Source: Petrosia ficiformis (lineage: Eukaryota > Porifera > Demospongiae > Haplosclerida > Petrosiidae). Taken from it: a stretch of DNA of 64,000 nucleotides. The notes beneath the pieces were generated by a model. It worked only from the letters and a program-made list of their open reading frames with translations. It had not been told where the DNA came from and ran no database searches. Location: the NCBI GenBank assembly GCA_947044365.1, contig OX345639.1, positions 4,755,944-4,819,943 on the forward strand. The letters run 5' to 3'. Shown here in pieces: positions 22,739 to 35,300 of this stretch (positions are counted from its first letter, which is position 1; every line of letters begins with the position of its first letter). The translations under genes and the position numbers were made by a program.

Positions 22739-22862
22739 TATCCAAAGATGAACTATATAGATTATCAACCCTGTCTCTTTTATTTCTTGTTTACACACCA
22801 GCAACACCACACCTAGAATTGTAGTCACGTGATTTCAGCTCCACCCACGTGGAGTTGCAAAG
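22739..22862. promoter_or_regulatory. Probable bidirectional promoter, FRMD8-like / COG2
   Basis: 124 bp between start codons. Two CACGTG E-boxes stand close together: GTCACGTGAT near 22825-22834 and CCCACGTGGA near 22845-22854. The first resembles the CLEAR-type site of TFEB/MITF factors. Regulation is inference. Confidence 0.55.
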
Positions 22863-25800
22863 ATGTCTCTTCCATTACCTTCTGAGGAGTTATGCTTTAA
22901 TCCTAACGTCTTTCAGTCAGAAGAGTTCAGTGTAGATGAATTTGTCAGTCAATGCAAAAGGCGGGTAACCACAGAACATCTCCATGACGACCTCCAATCA
23001 TATTATGTCACTCTCAAAGCAGCTATGGTAGAACTAATTAACAAGGACTATGCAGACTTTTTAGATCTATCAGCTAATCTTGTGAGAAATTAGATATATA
23101 ATTAACCTCCAATCCTATACTCATTAGATAGATTTTAATAAGCAGGAATAGACTGGTCTACCTAGCATGCATACAGTCTTAATTAATCATACATACAAGA
23201 AATACTTAATTAAATATGCATAAAATTATATAACAAAAACAAGAAAATACACGTATTAATCAGACCTAATTAAGGTTCAATTACAATTATAATTAACGGT
23301 TAATTATAATTATAATTGTAATTGAGTTTATTTGTCAGATCATATCACATGATCTGACCACCACATATTTCTATAGCCATTCCTGCATCCGGGAGAGAGA
23401 AGAGGATCTTCACCATTAGTGACAAAAGCTTTAGGCAAGAATGTTGCTCTTAACATAGATTAGAGAATTTGAAATATTTCAAGAGCTCCCTCACTCCTAA
23501 TGCATACATAACTGTTATGTAATAATAATTATTATTATTACGTAATACGTATGAATAATCTGTAAATAACACTTTATATTATTTTCTTAGGTTGGTATGG
23601 ATAAGCAGATTGAAGGCCTGTCCTCACCTCTTAGTCAACTTCATCAAGAGATAATGGTATGTATATTTTAATGATTATATATCTGTATATTAATTGATCG
23701 CAATTACATCTATATATTAACTGATCTTCATTTCTTAGGCCATTAAATATTCAATGGAGAAAGTATTGCACTCACTGGAAAATAAAATGGCTGCCCGAAA
23801 AGCATTGAGGGAGAAAAAAGTGGGTGTGGTTAATACAATTAATTGAGAATTATGCAAATATTTTAATGGTGAAAAACCAATTAGTATAGCAAATGTTACT
23901 ACAGGTATATATATACACAATACGTCAACAATGATGAGTAAAGCCCAATGGCCATCACCAGGGTTTTTGGGGGGGGAGATCCTTTTCCTAATTTCAACAT
24001 CTCAGCTACAAGCCTTCTGGGGCCCCATAAGCCACCAGAAGCAACCTTTGCACGATTTCTTTCTCCTCCCTAACAAAAAAATCCTGTATTATTGAATGGG
24101 GCCAAATGTTATAATATTTTGTTATTCTCTATACTGCAGAATATTAAAGAGATTACATCATTCCCTATCATACATTTTTAGGTAAAACTACAAAAGCTAA
24201 TGGTTGTCATGGATACCACAGATTTACTTGAGAAACTATTAGATATTAGAGGAGGGAAAGCTGGAAGAGTAATGCAGGGAGGGGAACTTGATCGTGTTGC
24301 CATGGAGTTTAATAAGCTTCGTCATAATGCATCTTCCATAGCTGATCATTCACTAGTCAAGACTTTAACACCGGTAAGTATCTATAATCATCTCCATAAA
24401 TTATGTTTGAGTTTTGTGATATCAGAATGATGTCATGTGATATTACAGATAATGTCATGTGATTGTGGGATCATTTTGGCTGCATTGGAGGAATTTCTCT
24501 ATTAAATATTAATACATGTATGTTATGGATCTGTTTCAAACTCTCAATCCTTTTTTTAGCGTATGGTAGCCATAACTGAATGTTTCCAGAAAATATTAGA
24601 AAAAATGCTGACACAGGCTTTGAATGATAAGAACCATGAGCTTCTACTGCATGCATTAGAGACTTATGTCTTGATTTGTAGACAAGATGCAGCTGAAGAA
24701 TTGTTTCGTAATTATATTGTTCTCCCCAATATGAATGAGGTTTGTATGAGTTAATATTTGAATGGATGGATGGATGGATGGATGGATGGATGGATGGATG
24801 GATGGATGGATGGATGGATGGATGGATGGATGGATGGATGGATGGATGGATGGATGGATGGATGGATGGATGGATGGATGGATGGATGGATGGATGGATG
24901 GATGGATGGATGGATGGATGGATGGATGGATGGATGGATGGATGGATGGATGGATGGATGGATGGATGGATGGATGGATGGATGGATGGATGGATGGATG
25001 GATGGATGGATGGATGGATGGATGGATGGATGGATGGATGGATGGATGGATGGATGGATGGATGGATGGATGGATGGATGGATGGATGGATGGATGGATG
25101 GATGGATGGATGGATGGATGGATGGATGGATGGATGGATGGATGGATGGATGGATGGATGGATGGATGGATGGATGGATGGATGGATGGATGGATGGATG
25201 GATGGATGGATGGATGGATGGATGGATGGATGGATGGATGGATGGATGGATGGATTGACGGATAGATGGACGACAGATGGCCAGATGGATGAAGGATGGA
25301 AGGCTTAAATAAATGGGGAGATTCCGTAGGAATCCCATATCAAAGTGTGAGTGTGTGTAATATCACCATAGTAATTCATTGCTATTGTGATATGTGTGTA
25401 ATCATTATCTCATTTACTTATAAATTATATATTCTCAGATAATATCAACTAAAACTATTCTCACACAATCTGAAGGACTCGTTGGAATGTACTCAGCAAT
25501 TCTTAAATTCATACCAAAATATTGTGGATTTATACTTGAAGTCAGTGAAGGGGTGCAAGGTACAGATGAGTTTGACTTCTTGGTAAATTCAGTTTGGCCA
25601 GAGGTGGTGACTGCCATTGAGACTCGGGCATCTGTAATATTCGCACCAGGGAATCCCGATACATTTTATAAAGTAAATAAAATTATAATATATAGTTGTA
25701 AGAATAATAAAAAAAACATTTAAAAAAAAATGAAAGAGCATGAAGGGATATGAAAACTGAAAAAGCACACAAACAAGATGGGTATAGTATCTTAGCAACA

Positions 25801-28800
25801 AAAACTAACCACTTCCATATAACAACCCCGCATTAGTAGAGATAGTAAAACACAAAGAAGCTATACTTATTATGTAGGGTTGTTATGTGGAAGATGTTAG
25901 TTGAATTTAGCTGCTAAAGTGTCATCCCAATCTTGTTTCTGCGCTTTTTCGGCTTTGATATCTCTGCATGTTCTTTCATTTCTTAATTTTTCATTATTAA
26001 CTAAAACAAAAAAATGGCCAATAATGGGCTCTCTTGGTTATTTAACTAAAACTAAAACCCTTTTAGTAAGTCTAATATTACTTTAGTTAACTAAACTAAA
26101 CATTTGAGAAACCAGGCATACTATAACTATAACTAAAAGTGTTCATTATTAACACAACACTAATGTATTATAGCAGTATTATAGGAGTATGTTATAGCAC
26201 ACCTACAAGGCCAAGATGACGATGATAAGTCTCATAGTGCAAATAGGCGTGTTATAATCAAAAGAAAGTTAAAATTAATAGCTGTTCACATTCACGATGT
26301 CCTCAAAATTATGATGTGATGACTTTATATGTAATATAGTGTATAGTTTAATGTGTAAGGTTAATACATGATTATACTGTAACTCACTAATGAAGCAATG
26401 GATTGAAATTTGACATCACAAAAAATAACAGGAAGGACTATTATGTGAAAATGGTGCAGGGGAAAAGATTGTTAGTCATTCCAAACTAAAGTTAGAACAA
26501 TTTTCTGAGGTCATGGTGAATGTGAATGAGTTTTACTATAGTTGTGTAGAGGTTCTTTAACGTTTCATCTTGAGTTGTATTGGATGAATATTGGTGAGTG
26601 TTGTACTCTTTCAATTTATTTCGCTGTGGTCGATGGGGGAGGTTTTGTTCTGTTGTTATTTTGAAGTTTTGCTATATCAGGCTAATATAAATTAAATATA
26701 ATTAATATTAATTATAATATATTATTATACGAAGAATTTATGGTATCTGAAATTGAATCTACTAGATAATTAAATAATTATAATTATCGACACAAATGGA
26801 AACGGAATACCATATTAGATTCTATGAATTATTAGGCGTTATTAACTTATTATAATCTAACTGTCTTGAGGGCTAAAGATACCCTGATACTTCTAAAGCT
26901 TTCTTCCTTCAGTAACAAGACCACTCATTACTCTTAGAATAGCATTCTTTGTTATTTCCTGACAATAACACTTATAATGTATGTATGTATGTATGTATGT
27001 ATGTACATGTATGTATGTATGTATGTATGTATGTACATGTATGTATGTATGTATGTATGTATGCATGTACAGTATGTATGTATGTACATGTATGTATGTA
27101 TGTATGTATGTATATATGTATCTATGTATCTATGTATGTATGTTTGTATGTATGTATGTATGTATGTATGTAATACTATGTATGTATGTATGAATGTATG
27201 TATGTATATACACGTATGTATGTATGTATGTATGTACATATGTATGTATGTATGTATGTAATACTATGTATGTATGTATGTATGTATGTATGTATGTATG
27301 TATGTATGTATGTATGTGAGAATGTATGTATGTATGTATGTATGTATTTATGTATGTATGTATGTACATATATGTATGTATGTGTGTGTATGTATGTATG
27401 TATGTATGTATGTATCTATGTATCTATGTATCTATGTATGCATATGCAAGTACATGTATGTGCATGTAAGTATGTAGGAATGTATGTCGCTAATAACAAC
27501 AATCATATAAATATACGCTAATCATACATCTTATTTGTTTTTCATGCAGAATTTCACAGCTACTATGGATTTTTTAGATAAGTTTGAAAGTAGTTGCCGA
27601 AGTATTGAACAAGTTAAGAGATTGCGAGCTCACCCTAACTATATTAGTTTCATTAATAAATGGAGTCTACCTGTCTACTTCCAAATAAGGTAACAATAAT
27701 TACTCCATAAAGATATTGATTTCATATTTTTGTAGATTTCAAGAAATTGCTGGTAACCTGGAATCAAAACTTGATTTACCACTGAAAGAAGGTACTGTTT
27801 ATGTATATGTGTGTGTATGTACATTTGTGTATATATGTATGTATGCATGTATGTATGTATGCATGTATGTATGTATGTATGTATCTATGTATGTATGTAT
27901 GTATGTATGTATCTATGTATGTATGTATGTATGTATGTAACTATGTATGTATGTATGTATATGTATGTGTATACGTACATGTATGTATGTATGTAAGAAT
28001 GTATGTACATGTATGTCAGTGTATATATATTTATACATGTTGTATATACACATACTTTATAATAATTATTGTTTTTTATTATTACTTCCAGCTGATGAAA
28101 TTGGTCTTTATTCTCTTGAAATATTTTCTGTATTATCTTCCTGTCTAATTCAATGTTGGGCTGATGGAACCTATCTCTCAGCTTTAGTTCATCGCTTCTG
28201 GAAACTCACATTACAGGTTAGAAGAATGGAGAAATGTACAATATACTAATAATTCTTTATGTCTTTAGTTAATTATTAGATTGGGGGTGTGGCTATCAGA
28301 AGTCTTGGAGAAACCTGAGGTCAGTATATAACAACTGTTAATATTTTATTTGCTTGTGAACCACACCCACAAAATTTATATATTCACTCACCAAGTTACC
28401 CAGATATGTTATCTGGTTACCTTGGAGATAAAAGGTTATTGAGACTTCAAGTATATTAGAAATATGACAACTTAAAATAATGTTTTGTCTTCATAAAATT
28501 ATATGTTTATTATATTGCATCATAGTGGACTATGATATATATAGTAGGCAGTGTTTTTGACAAGTTCATATGGTGCACCATTGGCCCAAAGTGGTTCTTA
28601 TTTGGCACAGTACAGTTGTCTCTTTGGGGCAGATGGCACAGTTAATTATGATTATATTGTCACTAACAGCATTAATTGGATCAAAATGTATCCCAATGGT
28701 TCACACACTAACCATTGTTGAGCCAATTTGGCCCATGCTGCTTCAAAACTTATCAAAAACTCTAGAGTAGTGTTTGGATGTGAAGGATTGATCATGCAAA

Positions 28801-31800
28801 GCACACAGCTGGAAGGATCTGGGATAGACTCCTCCAGGAAATGTTAATTTAGACCCTCTGAGGTGACTTTTGGGAGGCTTCTAGCTGAGATGTTACTGCA
28901 TGTTGAAATCAATTTGGTCTGAAATTTAGGGGGAGGGGATCCTCCCAAGAATGATGCAACTTCCTTGTTTATGTGTGTAGCCAAGTGTGTATGTGACATA
29001 AAGATAATTATGTAGATAACCCACATGGAAAGCAATCATGGGGATAGTCTGTAAGTCCTATAGGGATTATGTAAAGTAAAGAAGATAAATAATCACTTCA
29101 ATTGTGTTAACTTTACTTATTTTAATGAAAATGATGATTATAATGTAATGTTTCAACTTGATTCTTGTTTAGTATAGAACTGTTTTTTGTACCTCTACTC
29201 ACCACACTATACATATCTGTATTAAATTATTAACCCCTTAATATCAGTTAATATTTTTTTGATTTATTAAATTTGTATGATTATAATATCTTATATATTA
29301 CTAACACCAGAACCCCATGAAAAAATAACTTTGTTTGTATTAATGGCTCTTAGAAACACATACATAGAGTATATTATTATATATGACATGTGTGTGCCAT
29401 GTGTGATTCTATGCTAATGACTCTCATTAACTAGTGAAACTTACATATGAAACCACCTCTTACCTTATCTTGTAAAGTTTGTGAGAATATAATATTGTAA
29501 TGTAAATATTGTAATGTAAATATATTTTGTGGTTGATAAAGTGTTTGTAAACATGTTTACTGTTCATGAGATGAGATGTACGTGGTACCACAAAGGGAAA
29601 GTATAAATGTGAAAAATTAAGGGATATCACATCTTGTAAGCTGTCTATATACATACATAGTTTTACATACAAACATACATACATACATACACACATACAT
29701 ACATGATGCATAGTTGCATACATACAGGAATGCATACATTCATAACACACACACATACATACATACGCACATACATACATACATACATACATACATACAT
29801 ACATACATACATACACACATACATACATACACACATACATACATACATACATACATACATACATACATACACACACACATACATACATACATATATACAT
29901 ACATATATACATACATACATACATACACACATACATACATGATGCATAGTTGCATACATACAGGAATGCATACATTCATAACACACACACATACACACAT
30001 ACATATATACATACATACATACATACATACATGCATGCATGCATATACCATCCATACATACATACATTGATCACATTGATCCCATTAAACCACCTTATCA
30101 AACACACAGTTTGCATAGTGCTTCATTACTCCAAGTGTTTGTTTGCAAACTATATCTTATCATAAGATATTAAATATTATATTCATCATCCAGTCCCCTT
30201 ATTCATTTGATGACTGTAGAACTGGGTTTTACCGGTTGGATGATTGAAACTACTGGTATTCTTTATGAATTATTAATTATAACAATTTTTCCTTTATAAC
30301 CTTAACAAATATCAACAATAAAACTAGACATGTTATTTTTTTTGAAAATGTAAAGAGGAAGAGTTTCCTTTGGGTTTCTCAGAAGGGCGACCCCCAGAGC
30401 TTCATCAGGAAGATATGTTCCTAAATTAATTTTGTATGTTTTAGAAGAATGGTTGAAGTTTGTGATGAATCTTTCAAAAAGGTTCCTGAGGTTTGTAGAA
30501 GGATCCCAATCCTTTCTGATCTTTTAAATAATAAATAACACACTTACTTACCGGAACAGAAATCAATCAACTGTTTCAAATTATATCTTTAGTATTACAT
30601 GACAGCTAGTGGTTATCAGAATTAATGATTAGTAACTATTTACACACTGTGGTACATAATGAATTAATAATTTATTAATAGATTCCTAAATGATACAGTT
30701 ATTATAAGTAATTAATTACATTTAATGAGACCAATTATATTCATTAATACAATGGGTATCAAAGGTTTCATACCGCTTGTGCATTCTTTATATTATACAT
30801 CAATAAGAGGTTTCCTGATGTGCATCAAGGGAAACACATAACGAATCATGATTGGAACTTACTATAAACACGGAGACAGGATGTGTTTTAATAAAACATG
30901 TCATGTCTTTCGGTTACTGGTAAGTTTCAGTCCTGTTTTCTTACATTTTTCTCTTGATGCACATCATGAAACCTCTTAAAGTTTGCAGTCAGGAATACTC
31001 ATCTTCCCGATAAAGTAACCACTTCTCTGATAATACATATAAATACATGTATATATAATGTTATAGACCTCTGAGACAGAATTACGTACAGCACTAAATG
31101 CAAGTTAGAATCCAACCTCTATTCTACATAGCCTAGGCAGAACAATAATCTGGATTATATGACATTAATTACACATGTAATACATAACCTGTATTTATTA
31201 CAGGTTCTGTCAGTAAATGATTGTGTCAAATTAGTTCATGATATTCACACACTGGATGAACAGGTATGTTTATATTAATAATAATGTTTTGAGGGTATGA
31301 GATAAGTCCATCCATCTTGTTAATAATGTATGCATATAATTTTGCTGGAAAGAGAATGAAATTTTTTAGGTAACTTCAAAGTAATAAATTCTGAGAGAAT
31401 GGCAATATGATTTGGCATTTGCTGGAAATCTTAATAATTGACAATTTGTAGTGAATATCAGAGAGTATGATAGTACTCTCTATGTAGGCATGGCATGGGA
31501 ACAAAATGGCCACCCATACATTTCAATTTCAAGTGATGAGCTGAAATCTCTGCTAATATCATAGAGATAAGTCTTATTACACACATACCTTTTGATATCT
31601 AGTATTTTTATGACTACCAACACCTTCTGGAACCAGCAAGTAGCAAAATCTTCATCATAATATATATATATATATATAATTATTATTGAAAATGGAGTGG
31701 GGAGGTTCTAATGGCATTTTATAACACTCATTGAAACCACATTGAACATATACTATTGGTGCTGATGCAAGGATAATTACATAATCATGCACAATACATT

Positions 31801-31988
31801 ATATCGTACTTTTTATGAAGGAAATTTTATTCTTGAACCTTATTCAATTCATTGATAATAGCATCTTTTCTACCATTGTGTGCATAACAGTAACACAGTA
31901 AATATACATCATTTATTGATGGTTATGGAACTTATGTCACAATGAGTCCATGACATGGAAAATTCCATATTGTGGTATCACTCAATAC

Positions 31989-32040
<52 letters not shown>

Positions 32041-32315
32041 CATGCTACCATGGCAACCGTTTGATGTGGTTAGGTCTTATATTTTTGTATATAGACCTGT
32101 GAATCTTTAATCTATCAGCATACAATATATTGTATATAGTACACTTACAGTTCTTATATAAAACAATATAAAACCTTGGTTTAGTGTCCTCGGATGTGAT
32201 ATAGCCCTCGCAGGCTCGGGCTATATCACATCCTTGGACACTAAACCTCGGGTCTATATTTTTGTATATAAGACCTGTAAGTGTACTATATATATTACAT
32301 ATATAATTGTATTGA

Positions 32316-32356
<41 letters not shown>

Positions 32357-35300
32357 CTAGCTAATGACTAACTATTGAGTCAAAGCCAAAGTTTTATGGC
32401 TTTGCTGAGCTCATTGAAGTTGCAGAAATGTTGTTAATTTGTAGCATAATGATATGGATATCATAATCAAAATTTTCTTTATTGAATGAAAAAGATTTGT
32501 AAAAATTACAATGAATTTTTGATATAATAAAATCGAGATTTTGCTGAATAAAAAATGATATATAATTATAGTTAAGTTAATTGTAATACAAGTGATCAAA
32601 GAGGAAGCATATATATATACCAAGTGATTCCTTGTCCTCGTTGTCCAGTTTATAAAGAGGTTAGGCACATGCTACAGATACTATTTCTTGTCTCCATTCC
32701 CAGTTCTTCTTGCTTGTCACTGGATTACAACCTGTACTGTATAGCACTGGAATCGGATAGAATATTTGTTTGCAGTTATGAGGGCTAAAAGTTACATCCC
32801 ACCAATATGTGTTTGTACAGTTTGCTTGAAATACGTATGCAGGGAATCTGTTTGGGTTATAGTCGCATGAATATTCCCAAGGACAAGCCTGGTCATGTTG
32901 CTGTTCATGTTTATTGTAGGGAATATTGCTGCATACATGCTCTGGTTGAAGGTGATGATATTGATTATTACTGAGGAAATGTTTGAAAGACCAATGAGAT
33001 TTTCGTACTGCATCTGGCAATGATATGTTCACTCCGATATGTAGAAATGGTTGCTTTAGAATTTGTTTGTTGTAAATATGAAGAAACCACTGCAACGAAT
33101 AGTCTTCACATTCTTCAGTTGTGTTCTGTACTTCAAGCGATTGTTCATCTCCACTCTCCCCAGACACAAAAGTAAAAAATGCCATTTGCACAAAGACAAC
33201 TGCAAGCAACTGTATTAGTAATTTATTTAGACTCATCATCACAAGCTTGTAGTAAGAATTATATTATTTTTATTATTTGCTCAAGGCTCAGATGTTCTGC
33301 AGTTTGCAGTTTTTCCTTTTTATATCTGCACATTCAAAAGACTTTAATTGTAAACAAATAATACACAAAGTTTACACATTAGCAGTTAAGTAATAAATAA
33401 TTATACCTATAATTATATTCAGTGTGAGGTAATCGTTTTCAGTTTAATTTATAACTTATAATTTTAACTACTATCATAGTAGAGTTTCCTCCTTGTTACA
33501 CTTTCTGTATGGAGTGATTGGTTCTTCCTTTTTTGAAGGGAGGGAATATCTATTGTAGGATATCAAAAAGGAATATCCTTATCTGCAGATGTGGTTACTG
33601 ACTCAGTTTTGGGACCTACTTATAATGAAAAGAACTGGTGAAGTTGGCTCTGGTTATTGAGCAATGTTGATGTCTAGAGATTATCTATGATGATAGCTTA
33701 ACTCGTGATATTTCCCAATAAATATATTTGTGTACTTAAATTAAATGGTTTACTTTGTAGTAGTATATTTATTGCTGGTACAATGGTTGGGTATGGCTTT
33801 CAGACTCATTTCTGATGCAAACTTGATGTTTTCCTATATCAATTGTGAATTGACCTTGCAAATAAACAAGAAGAGGCTGCTTCAACATCTGGTATTGTGA
33901 TACATAAATATAAATTATAATTTTATATAATTATGTATAATTATTCATATGATTATTGTGAATTTTCAACAATTTGAAAGATGTGTTGCCGTGTATGTGT
34001 ATTGATTGTAGGAGTGGAATTAATGTCTTGCATATGCTTACATAGTTGCAGATGTATAATTATAATCATTTTGATTATTGGTATGAGTATAATTGTTATT
34101 TCTTGTTTTATATTTTTGTGGTGAAGTTTATGACAAAGGATGTCTGTAGGAAGGCCAAAAGGAGTTGAGTGGGCTTACTCATTAGATATACACCTGTAAT
34201 TGTATGATGCTGCATCTATATACAGCTTATATACATGCTATGTGTACATGTATTTTCTCCAGTAGAATTGATCAGATTTTTAGAGCTATTGTTGAAGTTA
34301 TAATTAACAGTGAAAAATAAGAAAACATGTAATTATAAAATGATGCTTGCTTGATGGATGTACATTGTGGTCAGACACAATACTACGTCTAGAATATAAT
34401 ACTATAATATTGTGTATATCTTTGCTGCAAGGGTAGTAAATAATAGGTATATGTATTCCTTATGAGCAGCAATCTAGGCATAGAGCTGTTACGGGTGTGG
34501 TATAGTTTTACACGCAACTAAAGCATATCAGATTCCTGTGTGAAGCTGAAAATACTATAATAATATACTATTATCTTGTGTATTTACTGTTGCTGCGTGT
34601 TGCATAGTTGCAGCTGTATTACATAATTATAAAAATTTTGAAAGCAGAGTGCTAGTCCATTGTGTAAACCAAACACCTTTATACTTAATGTGACTAGATC
34701 CTAGGGGAATATCAGTATGGCTGTATGAAAAATCTAATTCAAAAAATAATTAAAAATTTTATAATGTAAGAAATAAAATCGGTGTAAAAAAAAAGTCGAG
34801 CAAAATAATTTGGTTTAATGTACAATTAACCAGTTATTACATGTATTATAATTATGATTAATTGGTGATACTCGTTCTAGCCAGTCACAGTTCACACTTC
34901 ACATTTCACACATACAATCTGTTATGAGCCATTCTCTTGATTCGATCCACTTTCCAGATGCATCATTGTTGGCACGGTCGTTGAATATTAGTTTGTAACT
35001 AGGTGTTTGCTGATATATGAGAATTGGTACTCGCACATCATGTTTAATACATCTCTTGATGTCAGGGTAGTTACAGTAAGAATTAGCACATTCTTCACCA
35101 TTGACCATTATAGCTGGAAATCTGAGAGGGTCAAAAGTGCAGTGCAATGAGAAATCACAGCCTCCTTCATCAGTTTTTGCTAGTGATCCATTCCATGCTG
35201 ATTTCACTATATCCTCACAATACTCGACACCCTCAGCTTTAGTGAGCTCCGCAGGATCATGGTAAATCATTCCGTACAGTAAGTTACCTAGTGAGGTCCT

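Noticed and set aside
24742..25338. Long open frames of Trp-Met-Asp-Gly or Ile-His-Pro-Ser repeats on both strands
   Set aside because: Pure GGAT tetranucleotide array inside a COG2 intron; any frame of it is open.
26949..28148. Cys-Met-Tyr-Val-rich frames (TATG repeats)
   Set aside because: Microsatellite artefacts lying in two COG2 introns between well-supported exons. The same applies to frames at 29460-30070, 16258-16552, 43469-44215 and 56374-56753.
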